A stretch of DNA of 64,000 bases from Chelydra serpentina (Eukaryota; Chordata; Testudines; Chelydridae). Of the stretch, positions 23,150 through 34,046 are shown in pieces. The notes under the pieces are model-generated. The model ran no database searches, was not told the DNA's origin, and saw only the letters and a list, made by a program, of their open reading frames with translations. Each line of letters starts with the position of its first letter. The stretch's first letter is position 1. Location of the stretch: positions 23,031,501 through 23,095,500 of the forward strand of contig JBAIAC010000026.1 of NCBI GenBank assembly GCA_037349315.1. The letters run 5' to 3'. Made by a program: the position numbers and the translations under genes.

Positions 23150-23335
23150 CTGATCTTTCAGCATTTGCAAAAACAAATTATTATTGTTATTATTTATATG
23201 CTCAAATGTGCTAGGCACTCTACAGAGATACAGGAAGGCACAGTCTTTGTCCCAAAGTATTTACAACCCAATAGTGGGCATGCATAATAAGTCAGAGCTA
23301 TAACAAGAGATAGGGAAATGGAAGGATGGACAGAC
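23150..23335 (+). repeat. Dispersed repeat with ATT-rich head
   Basis: ATTATTATTGTTATTATTTA leads into TGTGCTAGGCACTCTACAGA, then ACAGTCTTTGTCCCAAAG. This is the pattern of the GTGCTAGGCGCTGTACA repeat family (compare 58636-58760). Confidence 0.55.
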
Positions 23336-23344
23336 AAGAATTAC

Positions 23345-23640
23345 AAAAATAAGGTCATGTCGTCAGGTCTGTCCCTATAGGGGTGCGGGGCCTGGGACAA
23401 TCCCCCCACTCTGTCCCAGGCCCTGCCCCCACTCCACCTCTTCCCCCAGACCCCGAGTCTTCCCACCCTTGCTCTGGCCCCATTCCACCCCTTCCCCAAA
23501 CCCCTGCCCCGTCCCTTTCTGGCGACGCCGGGAGCTAACCCGCTAAGCCCCCAGGCTACCCTGGACCCCACATCCCAAAGTGTGGGGCCCCCCAAAGCAT
23601 GGAGCCCGGGGCAGTTGCCCCAGGTCTGTCCTATGGATGG
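23345..23640. repeat. GC-rich dispersed repeat, C-rich interior
   Basis: A sharply bounded C-rich block lies in AT-rich DNA. Similar terms occur at both ends (CAGGTCTGTCCCTATAG and CAGGTCTGTCCTATGG) in the same orientation, and the interior repeats CCC-CTGCCCC-type units. The type of interior resembles the element at 51685-52572. The family is not named. The open frame on minus is an artefact of composition. Confidence 0.5.
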
Positions 23641-24095
23641 GACAGCTCTGCTTGCAATTACTTAATTATGCACATGTCCTTTCACAAAATATATTCCCTA
23701 ACATGTAGCCCAAACTCTCCTCCTTACACCCACTAAAATCCCCTTTCCAGGGAGGAGGTTGTTACAGGAGACCAAATGTCAGATTTCAGTTTACTGGAAA
23801 GCCCCCAATCAGGATGCCTTTCCCATTCCTCTGGTGCAGTGGGTCTGGCTGCTAACTTCAGTGGGAGTTTGGCTGAGTGAGGACTGTAGTATCGGGCCCA
23901 TGATACAGTCAGGTCAAGAATCTGATCGCATTGCATTTTTTTACATTGTTTTCTCTATTTATTTTACATGCTTTCTTGAATTACTGTGGCATGTTAGCAC
24001 TCTCCCATAGCTGACATTAAGTCCTGATCCTGCAAACACTGCATGTAAGAATGCTTCTGGGATCTGACTTTTAGTCACAGGAAGATAAAGACAAT

Positions 24096-24170
24096 CTATG
24101 GTCTAATCCTGCTTCTATTAAAGTCATAAAGAGTATGCCATTGACTTTAGTGGCAGCAAGATCAGGCTCT
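24096..24170. repeat. Dispersed palindromic repeat (GAAGTCAATGG family)
   Basis: CTAATCCTGCTTCTATTAAA leads to TAAAGTCAT, and then CATTGACTTTAGTGGCAGCA and AGATCAGG. This is the same hairpin layout as at 3684-3748. Confidence 0.5.
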
Positions 24171-25788
24171 GACTTGTCTCAAGTTAAAATAAAATAATCA
24201 GGTTTTAATCAGTCTAGATACTAACCACTATAGAATAAATTATTGTTAAAGTCAGACAACATTTTACACCTTAAAGCTTAACCTCAATGGTGCACCAAAT
24301 TCTGCTTACTTTACCTTAGGCAAATTATCCCATTGACTTCAAAGGGATTACCAACACCAATAAACTAAACAGGATTTGACCCACTAAGTGTAATGAAAAG
24401 TTTGAAGGAATCCAGAGGAAGTAGGACTCAACAGGGTGTTTTCTGAAATTCCTAGGTGTGTGCATGCATGAAATCACACAAACATCCCAAATGTTGATGG
24501 TCAAAGTAACAGTGTGTTGTAATATATTTAGCAAGTGTAAGGGAAACAACTGAAAAATACATAAACAGAAAAGAAGAGGTACATTCTCTGTCTTGAAAGA
24601 AATTGAAGATTTGGAGCTAAGCAACAGATACTGGTACATTTGAGGAAGGAAATTCCTTAACTCTCTCCTACAAATCATTCACTAAACTTACATTGATGAG
24701 ACTGCTGAAACACAGTTCTTACATAAAGCATCATACTGAAATTTCCATCTACAGTATGTTAATATAGCAACAGCACGACTGCACTCAAGACTGACCAGGG
24801 AACTAGACAGCAAGCCAAGGAGATAGCATCCCATCCCACAGAAACATTTTCTAGTCACATAGAAAAGTCCCCTTCATTTTCCATTTAAATTCCAAAGGTC
24901 AGAAAACATAACAAACCAACCTGACACTCCCAAGCAGCAGAGATAACACCTCCTCCCCTTCCTCCAAGTCTTCAAAGGAATATTTTAATGCTCAGCAATG
25001 ACCCTTGTTAATAAAAATACAGAGAAGTTACAAACCAAGCAGTAAGTCCATAAGATCTTTACATTTACATTTTTTATTTGAACTGGAATGTTATGCTCTA
25101 ACTACACCAAATCTTTATCTTATTTTTGGTGCAGTAACAGTTAATCACAAACCAGGCTGAGTCAGATGACCATTAATGTCTCCTGAATGAATCACGGCCC
25201 CATAAAAGTGCAGAAACTAAAGCAGAGATGCAAAGAAGAAATTCTAAAATGTTGTTGTAAAATATAAATTAACATATCAAATGGAGTAACTTGGACCAAC
25301 AATTTCCATTACTTTTTACTAGTGGTCATTAGCAAAATTGAGTGGATGCTCCAAAAAAGTATTTTCCATCACATATTAGATAAAATGGAGAAATTGTTTA
25401 GAGGGAACTCACAACCCTTTTTGTTTGTTTTCCAGGAGCATTCATGAGTGGGTTTTTTGCTTGCAAGAATGTTTCAGAAAGTAAAAATCTAATGAAAACT
25501 AATTGTTGTATTAGTGTGCTTATATAAAATCTCATGTTGGAAGGGCTCACAAAGCAATGTTGAAATCTCCCTGATAAAACATTGAATTGTCCAACCAAGG
25601 AGTAGAAACAATAACATGTGACTTAGGTGACCAATTAACATGCCGAATAGTGAACAACCAAATACATAGCTGAAGCAAATAGTTTACGGAGAGCCCATGA
25701 ACTGAAATATGTTCTTAATTTTAAATAAATAAACATTTGTAAAAATCAGTCTGTTTATAAGTCAAAAAGACTACACTCACAGAATAAG

Positions 25789-25881
25789 GTCCCCATCCTG
25801 CAAAAAATGTACACACATGCTTAACTTCTACTGATATAGCTAAGTTAAGCATGTGAATAAGTTTTTGCAGGATCAGGGCCT
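25789..25881. repeat. Palindromic dispersed repeat, well preserved
   Basis: The left arm (CCTGCAAAAAATGTACACAC, then ATGCTTAACTT) pairs with the right arm (AAGTTAAGCATGTGAATAAG, then TTTTTGCAGG). Only about 14 bp lie between the arms. I recognise it as an old amniote palindrome, and a decayed copy lies near 29860-29970. Confidence 0.7.
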
Positions 25882-26089
25882 AAATTATTTGCTATGAATA
25901 ATTTAGTCAATAAGTAAATCAGGCACAAATATTTATTCATGCAAACTATTTATAGTTATTAATATCAGCATAAAATATTTAATTATTTGCCTCCCCAAAA
26001 CGTCCATTGAATTCACGGGGAATTTGAGAGGTGTAAACAATTTCTGACATTAGTAAAGTTAAGCAAAATAAATCAGGACACGCATGTGT

Positions 26090-27175
26090 ATGGCAGCTTG
26101 GCCCAACCTGTAAGAAAATCAAGCTTTTCCGCAAAGAGTTTGCCAATCATCTAAGGACGAGAGATGATCCTTGTTGGAGAGTCAATACTCAGAAGAATCA
26201 AAAGAACATTCTTCAAGGGACAGGAGGACAACAAAGGGTATGCTGTCTTCCTGGAACCAAGACACAAGATGTCATTCTAAGATTGGATAGGCTTCTAAAG
26301 CTGATGCACAAGGACCTTTGGTGATTGTTCATATTGGCACTAATGACACCACATCGCAGATAGTAGATAACTTCAGAGAACTCGGAAGTGTGCTGAAGAA
26401 GAAGAAGAATGTCCAAGCAGTCTTCTCTGAGATCTTTCCTGTCCCACAAGCGAAGGAAGACCAAAAGCAGAAGATTCTAGAAATGAACGCCGTGGCTAGG
26501 TAAACAGTCTGGAGGGATTTGGTTTAGTGAAACATTGGGCCACTTTCCATGGGGAGAGGGAACTGTATAGGTTGGATGGCCTCCACCTCAGTAGAAGGGG
26601 TGGGACTGATCTCCTCAGGAACAGTTTGGCTAGATGTCAGGAGGGAGTTAAACTAATACAAAATGAGAGGGTAAAAAAAAAAAAAAGAGGGAAGATAGAC
26701 ACACTCAGCACAAAATTGAGATGCTGAGAACAAAATTAATCAAGGAACCAAAGGACATGAAGAGAAGAAATTCTTGAATTGCCTATACTCCAATACTAGG
26801 AGTCTGGGTAACAAACAAGAGGAACTGTAATTGCTCATTTATGACCATAAATTCAATCTACTTAGTATTATTGAAACTTGGTGGGATGATGTGTATGAAT
26901 AAAATGTTAAAAATCAATGGTCATAACCTATTTACGAAGGATTGAGTAGGCAAAAGGGGAGGGGGAGTGGCACTACGTCAAAAACGGCATTATCTGTTTC
27001 TGAGTCACTGATAACGTGGAAGAAAATGATCTTGAATGCTTATGGATCAATGTCCTACAGATAAAGCACAAGATGGGATATTAGTTAGTGTCTGCTACAG
27101 ACCACAAAATCAGACTAGGGACCATCTGCCTCCTTATGCACTCATCTATAACGTGTAGGAAAAACAGGTGAGTAC
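26090..27175 (+). mobile_element. Decayed CR1-clade LINE: ORF1 esterase part and start of ORF2
   Basis: In the plus frame near 26318 the translation reads VIVHIGTNDTT, then NFRELGSVLKK, then VFSEIFPV. It continues near 26527 with LYRLDGLHLSRRGGTDLL. The GTND and DGLH motifs are blocks III and V of the SGNH esterase domain found in ORF1 of CR1-clade LINEs. Downstream, frames read TRSLGNKQEEL, then ETWWDD, then SVCYRPQNQTRDH, which are hallmarks of the ORF2 endonuclease. Stops break every frame and no reverse transcriptase follows, so the copy is truncated and dead. The boundaries are approximate. Confidence 0.75.
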
Positions 27176-30100
27176 TCATGGGGGACACTTACTTGTGTGA
27201 CAGACAGTCAAATGGCTGCATGTGTTAGTATACTAGCCTCGTTTTACTGAGGAAAACCATGGCATGACAGAAAACACACATCAAAAGAGTCGCACATAGT
27301 TGCATTCTGCAATCATTTTAGAACTTGTGTCCATTTCAAAAGGCTCAAAAATGGGGGCCTGGCTCCTAATTAAATCAATGAGTTTGATATTTACTTCAGT
27401 TGGAACAGGACTGAACTCCTGCACTCTCTCTCATTTTTACATAAAGATATGGAGTTACTTACATTTTCTTTGATGGAGAGGAAATGTACCACGTGGTTAA
27501 CAAAAGTCCTGATCTTGCTCCCACTGAAATCAAAAGCAAAACTCCGGTTGACATTAACAGCAGCAGGACTGAGCCCGATCACAAATTTTCTGTTATTCAC
27601 AATACGCTTTCTCAAATTTCCATTCTGTATAATTTGTGTCATTCAAGTACCAAGTATAAATAATTCATTTTCTACTCATTTTCCTGTGGGGGTAGGGAGA
27701 AGCTAAAGAATCAGGCAGGCTACCCCCAGGAGTGTCTAGATAATGATTTTCTTTTCCCCCTCTTTCAAGCAGCTGCATATTGGGTTTGTGACCATTGCAG
27801 GGGTACAATAAAACCATTGATGCTATGGAGAATAGTAATCAAGAATTAAGGAGTATTTGCTCTCCTCCTTCCCACAGCAAGGGACTGAAGCAGAATAAAC
27901 AGATCTAGGCCTCTCATATTTCATTACTGTTTTTATAGCTACCTTGTTCAAGTTGTTTTTCTGATCCACCAAGAAGCTTTTCAACTGACTGAAGATTTAT
28001 CCCTAACACCATTAACGCTGTTTAATATCAGGTGCATATGAATCAGACAAAATTCTTCATTAAAATACTCCCCATGACAAATACTATGAATGTCCTAGTA
28101 ATTATGGGTGGGGATTTTCGTGCAGTGGCTGATCACACCTTGGAAAAGAGCCATGGCCCTATGCATTCAAATACTAAGCTCTCTCAATCTTTGCAGCCCG
28201 CATTTGTGCTTTGGGAATATAGGACAGGTGTGGCAGTTACTAAGCCTGGGTACTTGAGAATTCACCTTTTATTCCTAGGTGCATGCCACTTATTCTCGTT
28301 CAGACTTGTTTTGGGTCTAATGAGTCCCATTTAAATCAAGTGTACCCGTGATACACAGTATTTTTCTTTCAGGCCATGCACCTACTTCATTTCCCCCCCA
28401 TATGTAGCTCTTTAGCCTCGCTTCTCCTGTCACATTGTAGGAATGGGAGCACAACAGATGGCAGTGAGAAACCTATTATTTATCCCATGCCACTTTAAAA
28501 AAATCCCCTTTTCATTTGCCTTAGATAACTAAAAAGTCTTATATTAAGCATAGTGCACACTATAAATACTGAGGTAAGATTAGCTAGGGCTTTGACCCGG
28601 GTCCTACTGAAGTCAACAGCAAAACCGTCAATGATTTTAATAGGACCAGAATCGGGCCCCTAGCTATCTAAGGCAAAACTGGAAAGAGTTTAAAGGCAGC
28701 CACAGTTTGATATTCAATTTACTACCATGCTAGAACATGGCAATCTTCTCCTTTTTAGATAAGGCAGTCTCAGAATGGCCTAGAAATTTAGGCACCTATA
28801 AACAATGTGATGCACAAATATTTTTCTTCCAGATCAAGCTGTTCTCCTAAGAGAATATGGAAGAAGGGGATACAGAGGAACTTGATTCAAACTTTTCAAA
28901 GCCGAGTGCTCCGAAATAGACTTCTGTATCAATATTCAGCTGTTTAAATGTAAGTTCCCTGATATTCAAAGGTGTTGAGCATCTATAGCCTCTGTTGACG
29001 TCAGTGGGATTTATGGTTGCTCAGCACTCCTGAAAAATCAGGCCATATATTAGGTACCTAACTTTAGGCACCCAGGTTTGAACATATTGACTCTTATATA
29101 ATACATTTCACAATAATATCAAAATCACGTGTCCTAACTGCAGTCTTGTCTTATCTCAAGAAAGTGTGTGTTAGACTAGAGAAAAAACATATGCATCTTG
29201 TTACATGGCATTAGCATTCTATTTATGAAAAAGCTAGCATGAAAGTAAAATTTTTAACAGAAATATGCAAGACTAAAGTCTAATTGCAAAATGCAGACTG
29301 ATTAGATCTGAAAATGTAAGGAAAAATGAATGCACATACTGTTTTTCTTTATGAACAAAAACATTTGCAGAAGAAAGTACAAATAATGAGCATAAAACTA
29401 GGATCACACAAAAACCTCAAAATTATTAAAATAAGAACAAAATAGTTTCCACACTCTAGGTGATAGGTGGTGAACCTTCTTAAAAGTGTTTGTAAGGCTT
29501 AAGAGAGAGTGTGACTCTTTAGGTAATGGTACCTTCACTTTAATATAACTGTTTATATTATTAAAATATGCACAATATTATAACTGGAACATTGCTATGG
29601 GAGCCCACCTAGAACCAAACAGATTGGAAAGGATTCTATCCTAGCAGGGATTTGGTAGTTTTGGTGACACTTGAATTCAAGAATTATTGCACATGGGACA
29701 GTTACTTGGCAGTAAATTGTTAAAATGCGCACATCAGTGGCATATCTAGACAGCATTAATCAATTTTCTTTTTCTGTTAGTTGGTAGGTTTCTTCAGTTT
29801 TCTCTCTTTGCTGAAGGCCCAGTCTGGTTTTCACTGAAATTAGGAGTTTATCTTGCAAACACTTAATCATGCATTAACTTTATTCATGAGTAGTTCCGTT
29901 GAGTTAGCATTGTACACTAGTCATATGAATAAGGTTATGTATGCGGTTAAATGTTTGCTGAATCAGGTCCTAAAATGATGAGTTTAGTCTAAATTTTACT
30001 AACCTCAGATTTCCCTTATGAGGATTAATGAATGTAAGGCACAATTTGAGGTCCCAGGAAGGCATATTAGAAGCATACATTATTTAAGTATTATTAGGGC

Positions 30101-30794
30101 ATGGCTAATGTTTCATATGTATCTCAAATTTTTGTTTATATGGTTGGTGTAATATGAATTAAATTACTAGTGAAAAGATGCTGGCTGCAGATAACATCAG
30201 AGAAAACATTACACAGTTTCAACTGGAGAAAGAACAAAATTAAAGTTGAAGATGTTAAAACAAATGTTTGGCGATTGGTGAGGAAATAGTCCCAGGTAGC
30301 TGTGAATTGAATAATTTGTCCAGACTAATCAGAATTCTTCCTCAAGATATGTTTTATTTCTACAAGGTTTTAAAAAAGACACAAGACCAGAGGCCCAAAA
30401 TCTTTTATTTATCTAGCAAAACTAAATTATTATATTTATCCCAATGAATATTGCAATTGCGCATACAAATGCTATTACTAGCACATTTCCTTTGTGTACA
30501 CCAAAACACTGAGCAGGCATGTATAGGGTCAATAAATTGTATTACAGATTTTTGCATGCATAATAGTTCTTTGCTTACACATGAACTTAAACACCTAAAT
30601 TTGGTGAACACTCAAAGTTTCATACATGCAAGCAACATAAAAATTTAACATATAGGTCTAAATTTTCAGAACTGCTGCATGCATTTCCTATGAAATAGTC
30701 AGGATTACAATAATACAAATGCAAATTAGACATGCAAATAAGTACATATTTTCACATGTGTATTTGTGTGCGCAGAATTCAGGATATCTGGGCT
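27176..30794. other. Intergenic, AT-rich, no gene seen
   Basis: It holds decayed dispersed repeats near 27505-27580, 28590-28665, 28960-29050 and 29860-29970. The first two belong to the GAAGTCAATGG family, with a CTACTGAAGTCAACAGCAAA start at the second. No conserved coding frame is visible. Confidence 0.5.
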
Positions 30795-31050
30795 GTATCT
30801 GGGGGTATAAAAGCTGTTACCCCGATAGCCCACACACACACTACCTGAGGCTTTGGGTGGGGGGGGGGGTGAGAGAAAATCTGTTACTCCAATAGCCCTG
30901 TGCACTCAGCCTGGGACTGTGTGTGCGCGCGCGCGCATGTGGGGGGTTAAAAGCTATTATGCCAATAGTCTCCTTCCACTCACCTACACTGCCTGGAATT
31001 GGAGGAAAGGGTAAAAGTGCTTACCCCGATAGATTCCCGCCCCTGGACTG
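30795..31050 (-). repeat. Minisatellite, inverted array (about four units)
   Basis: Units read AAAGCTGTTACCCCGATAG, CTGTTACTCCAATAGCCC, AAGCTATTATGCCAATAG and GTGCTTACCCCGATAG. Reverse-complemented, they give the CTATTGGGGTAACAG core of the array at 32690-33715, so this block is the same satellite in opposite orientation and more diverged. It contains an alternating GTGTGTGCGCGCGCGCGCAT run near 30919-30940, which is Z-DNA-prone. Confidence 0.8.
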
Positions 31051-31413
31051 GGGTAGTGGATAAACAGAAATCTTACAGTTTGGTCATGGGGTTTTGACAG
31101 GAACATACCTGTCATAGGTAAGAACATGGGTAAGAACTCCATCTTTCTTTGACACAAGAGGCTGTGTTAGCGGGAAGGCCATTTCCAGAGAGGCGCGGGG
31201 TGACCTTTGTTCACTTTCAGCCCAAGAAGTTGAATCTACATTTGAGAAGTAACCAAGTTCCTCTTACACAATGCTCAGAGGGAGCTCACCTGTTGTCCAG
31301 TTCAGAAGAGCAATAATGTTAGCTTGGTTTCCTCTCATTGTTGTCACTAAAATTTCTCTTGACTGGAGGCCAGACTAGTTTGCTTTCAGGAAAGCAGTGT
31401 GGTAGATATGAAT

Positions 31414-31971
31414 TACTCCTGGGGGAAATCTGCACCACTGCGCAACACAGAATTTTGCAGAAATTAACGTGCATGCAGAATATCCTTTCCTTCACAGAAA
31501 TGGGCTGCAGTGCTGCTAGCCGCCAGTAGGGGCCATTGGACTCTTCCATGTGCAAGCTGGGCTCTGCAGACACTGCTGAGGGGGAGGGAGAGGGAGAGGG
31601 AGCTAGGGTTCCTGGCAGCAGCAGTTCCCATTACACCCTGAGGGACCTGACTCTGTGCAAGCCTGGGATGGAGCATTAAGCTGTTTCTCCGTCTGGATCC
31701 CTTTGCTCGGGGGAATTGGGTGTCTGGGCAAGGGGGGCCCTGCGGTTGGGAAGGAGGGGGTGCGGGTGTATTTGCTGGGGGGGGGGAGGGGTGTAGGTGG
31801 GTGTCCGTATTGTTACAGGTATACTTGCTGACAGGTATTTTGAAATAAATTATCAAAATAATTGAAACTGGCGTGATTATGTAGTGTTATTTTGACAAAT
31901 ACAATTTGCAGAATTTTACAATATTGTGCGCAGAATCTTTAATTTTTTGACACAGAATGCCCCCAGGAGTA
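31414..31971. mobile_element. Non-autonomous DNA transposon, 558 bp
   Basis: The terminal inverted repeats are TACTCCTGGGGG at the left and CCCCCAGGAGTA at the right. They are flanked by the 6-bp direct repeat ATGAAT (31408-31413 and 31972-31977). The subterminal parts repeat CAGAATTTTGCAG and GCAGAATTTTACAATATTGTG. I recognise the family as common in turtles and crocodilians. No transposase is encoded. The superfamily is unclear. Confidence 0.82.
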
Positions 31972-32509
31972 ATGAATGTAGGCAGACATGGCATGTACAC
32001 CAAAACATACAATTCATTTCCTTTTTTCGGGGGAGGAGGGGTAATGGTTTTTGTTTTTTTGTTGATTAGAATGTTCTCCAGGCCTTTAATTAACATCTTA
32101 CAATGTATCTATTGAACTGCAGCTGCTGAGTGAGAAAAGACATGCAGGCCTGGGAGATCATGGAGATACTGCAGGAAGGGTGCAACAAAGAAACTGGGAT
32201 TTAATATCAAAGAGATTGTCCAATATCTACTTATAATACTTTTGGTTGATAAAAATTACTACAAATTCCTGGATTTTGAAGATTACTAATAAGAGTTCTC
32301 GATCATAGATTTAACCAAAATAGAAAGATACAGAAAGATAAAGGTGAATTAGATCAGAACCTAAAACAGACCCTAGAAACAGCCATAGAAGGATCTTCAA
32401 GAAATGGTTTGCCCATTTTCCCTGGTACATGGCTTCTTTAGGCCAGTTTGTTATATAAACATAGTTTATGTTTGTAAAGATAGAGCTTTCTGCTTGGAGC
32501 ACCTTCTAG

Positions 32510-32634
32510 TAAGGTGACCAGATGTTCCTGATTTTATAGGGACAGTCCCGATTTTTGAATCTTTTTCTTATATAGGCTCCTATTACCCCCGATCCTCTGT
32601 CCCGATTTTTCACACTTACTGTCTGGTCACCCTA
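32510..32634 (+). mobile_element. hAT-like MITE, family A copy 4
   Basis: This 125-bp element starts TAAGGTGACCAGATG and ends CTGGTCACCCTA. It is flanked by the perfect 8-bp duplication CCTTCTAG (32502-32509 and 32635-32642). It lies between the two opposed minisatellite arrays. Confidence 0.92.
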
Positions 32635-32689
32635 CCTTCTAGACACCCCCTTCTCTCCCCCACCATCTCAATCAGTGTGTTGGGGAGGG

Positions 32690-33715
32690 CTATTGCAGTA
32701 GCAAGTTCTCCCCTCAGGCAGTGGGGGGGACAACTATTGGGGTAACAGATTTTACCCCCCCATCCAGTCTCAGGCATTGGGGGAGGCTATTGGGGTAACA
32801 GGTTTTATGCCTACCCAGACTCAGGCAGTGGGGGGGTATTGGGGTAACAGGCAGGGCCGGCATTAGCGGCTGCGGGGCCCCACGTGAATAACGACGGTGG
32901 GGCCCCGCTGCCGATCAGCTGAGCAAAAAAACCCCACGTCCCGCCGCTGATCGGCTGAGCAAAAAAAATTCTGGGGAATCAGCGGAATCGGCTTAAAGCC
33001 GGCCCTGGTAACAGGTATTGACATACACACACCACGTGTCAGGCAGTGGTGGGTGAGCAGCTATTGGGATAACAGGTTTTACCCCCACCCAGTCTCAGGC
33101 AGTTAGGAGTGGTATTGGGGTAACAGGTTTTACCCGCCCCCCGCACCCATCAGGCAGTGTGTGGGTAAGGGGCTATTGGGATAACAGGTTCCCCACCCCC
33201 CCAGTCTCAGGAAGTGTGGGGGGGTATTGGGGTAACAAGTTTCCCCCCCATGTCAGGCAGTGTGGGGGTGAGCGGCTATTGGGGTAACAGGTTCCCCCCC
33301 CCACCGTGTCAGCAGTGTGTATGTCAGGGGCTATTGGGATAACAGGTTTTACCATCCCACACCCAGTCTCAGGCAGTGGGGGGTATTGGGATAACAGGTT
33401 CCCCCACCCCCTGTCAGGCAGTGTGTGTGTCAGGGGCTATTGGGATAACAGGTTTTACCCCTACCCAGTCAGGCAGTGTTGGGGGGTATTGGGGTAACAG
33501 GTCCCGCCCCCCCCCGTGTCAGGCAGTGTGTGGGTGAGAAGCTATTGGGATAACAGGTTTTACCCCCACCCAGTCTCAGGAAGTGGGGGGGTATTGGGGT
33601 AACAGGTCCCCCCGTGTCAGGCAGTGTGTGGGTGACGGCTACTGGGATAACAGGCTTTACCCCGCCCCCCCCCCAGTGTCAGGGGGGCTATTGGGGTAAC
33701 AACTCTCCCCCACCC
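32690..33715 (+). repeat. About 52-bp minisatellite array next to the CEBPG promoter
   Basis: The core CTATTGGGATAACAGGTTTT or TATTGGGGTAACAGGTCCCC alternates with TCAGGCAGTG and G-runs. TAACAG occurs near 32743, 32797, 32845, 33009, 33070, 33121, 33182, 33233, 33285 and on to about 33697, so the period is close to 52 bp. Two half-unit types (GGGATAACAGGTTTTACC and GGGGTAACAGGT-CCCC) alternate, giving a higher-order unit near 105 bp. One MITE interrupts the array (32852-33007). It ends within about 130 bp of the first CCAAT box of CEBPG. Confidence 0.9.
32852..33007. mobile_element. hAT-like MITE inside the minisatellite, 156 bp
   Basis: The ends are inverted repeats, CAGGGCCGGC and GCCGGCCCTG. 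They are flanked by GTAACAGG on each side (32844-32851 and 33008-33015), an 8-bp duplication as in hAT elements. Because GTAACAGG is also part of the satellite unit, the duplication alone is not proof. The sharp inverted ends support the call. Confidence 0.85.
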
Positions 33716-33839
33716 GAGGGAAAAGCGCTCCCCGGGGTATGGGCGGGATGGGAGCGTGGAGCGAGAGGGCAGTGCCCAGCCCTAGGGGGATTTACCGAGC
33801 CCACAAAAACAGTACCTCTCTCTTTAAGAGAGAAGCGGG

Positions 33840-33990
33840 GTGTCTGATTGGCTCTGGAAACTGCCAATCGCGACGGCTATTGCATCATCCCTGCGGCAGG
33901 CCGACCTCTGATTGGCTAGGACCCTGGGCCGAAGGAGAAGGGTTTCGCAATCGCCGCTCGCCTTCACTCACCAGTTTAAAGAAAGAGACT
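33840..33990 (+). promoter_or_regulatory. CEBPG: CEBPG promoter (TATA-less, CCAAT boxes)
   Basis: A CpG-rich block upstream of the splice donor at 34046/34047 carries three CCAAT boxes. Two are inverted (33847-33851, 33911-33915) and one is forward (33864-33868), consistent with NF-Y. A C/EBP-ATF composite site sits among them. There is no TATA box at a fitting distance. The TSS probably lies near 33960-34000. Confidence 0.75.
33879..33887 (+). promoter_or_regulatory. CEBPG: C/EBP-ATF response element (ATTGCATCA)
   Basis: ATTGCATCA followed by TCCCTGC is a perfect nine-base composite element. It is like the amino-acid response element of the CHOP (DDIT3) promoter, whose core as I recall it is ATTGCATCATCCCCGC. 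Such sites bind ATF4 with a C/EBP partner, and C/EBP-gamma is one such partner, so feedback on CEBPG is plausible. Binding here is inferred. Confidence 0.7.
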
Positions 33991-34046
33991 CGGGCCCGGC
34001 CCGCGGCCCCCTCCCTGATCGATACCGGTCTCGATCCCCGGGCCAG
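33990..34046 (+). other. CEBPG: CEBPG non-coding exon 1 (approximate start)
   Basis: The exon ends at GGGCCAG|GTGAGG, a strong donor with intron starting at 34047. A second possible donor (CTG|GTGAGG) lies about 50 bp further, at 34098. The 5' end is not determined by sequence. The human gene also has a non-coding first exon and one coding exon. Confidence 0.6.

Larger units (their letters stand above)
18251..26089. other. Intergenic between CEBPA and CEBPG, AT-rich
   Basis: No exon or conserved coding frame is seen. It contains decayed dispersed repeats (listed separately), a poly-A tract near 21117-21132 and an 18-G run at 21790-21807. Any CEBPA or CEBPG enhancers in it cannot be told from this sequence alone. 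Confidence 0.55.

Noticed and set aside
32690..33715. Resemblance of GGGATAACAGG in the satellite to the I-SceI homing-endonuclease site
   Set aside because: Only the central 11 bases or so match and the flanks differ. The motif is part of a tandem repeat in a vertebrate, so this is coincidence.
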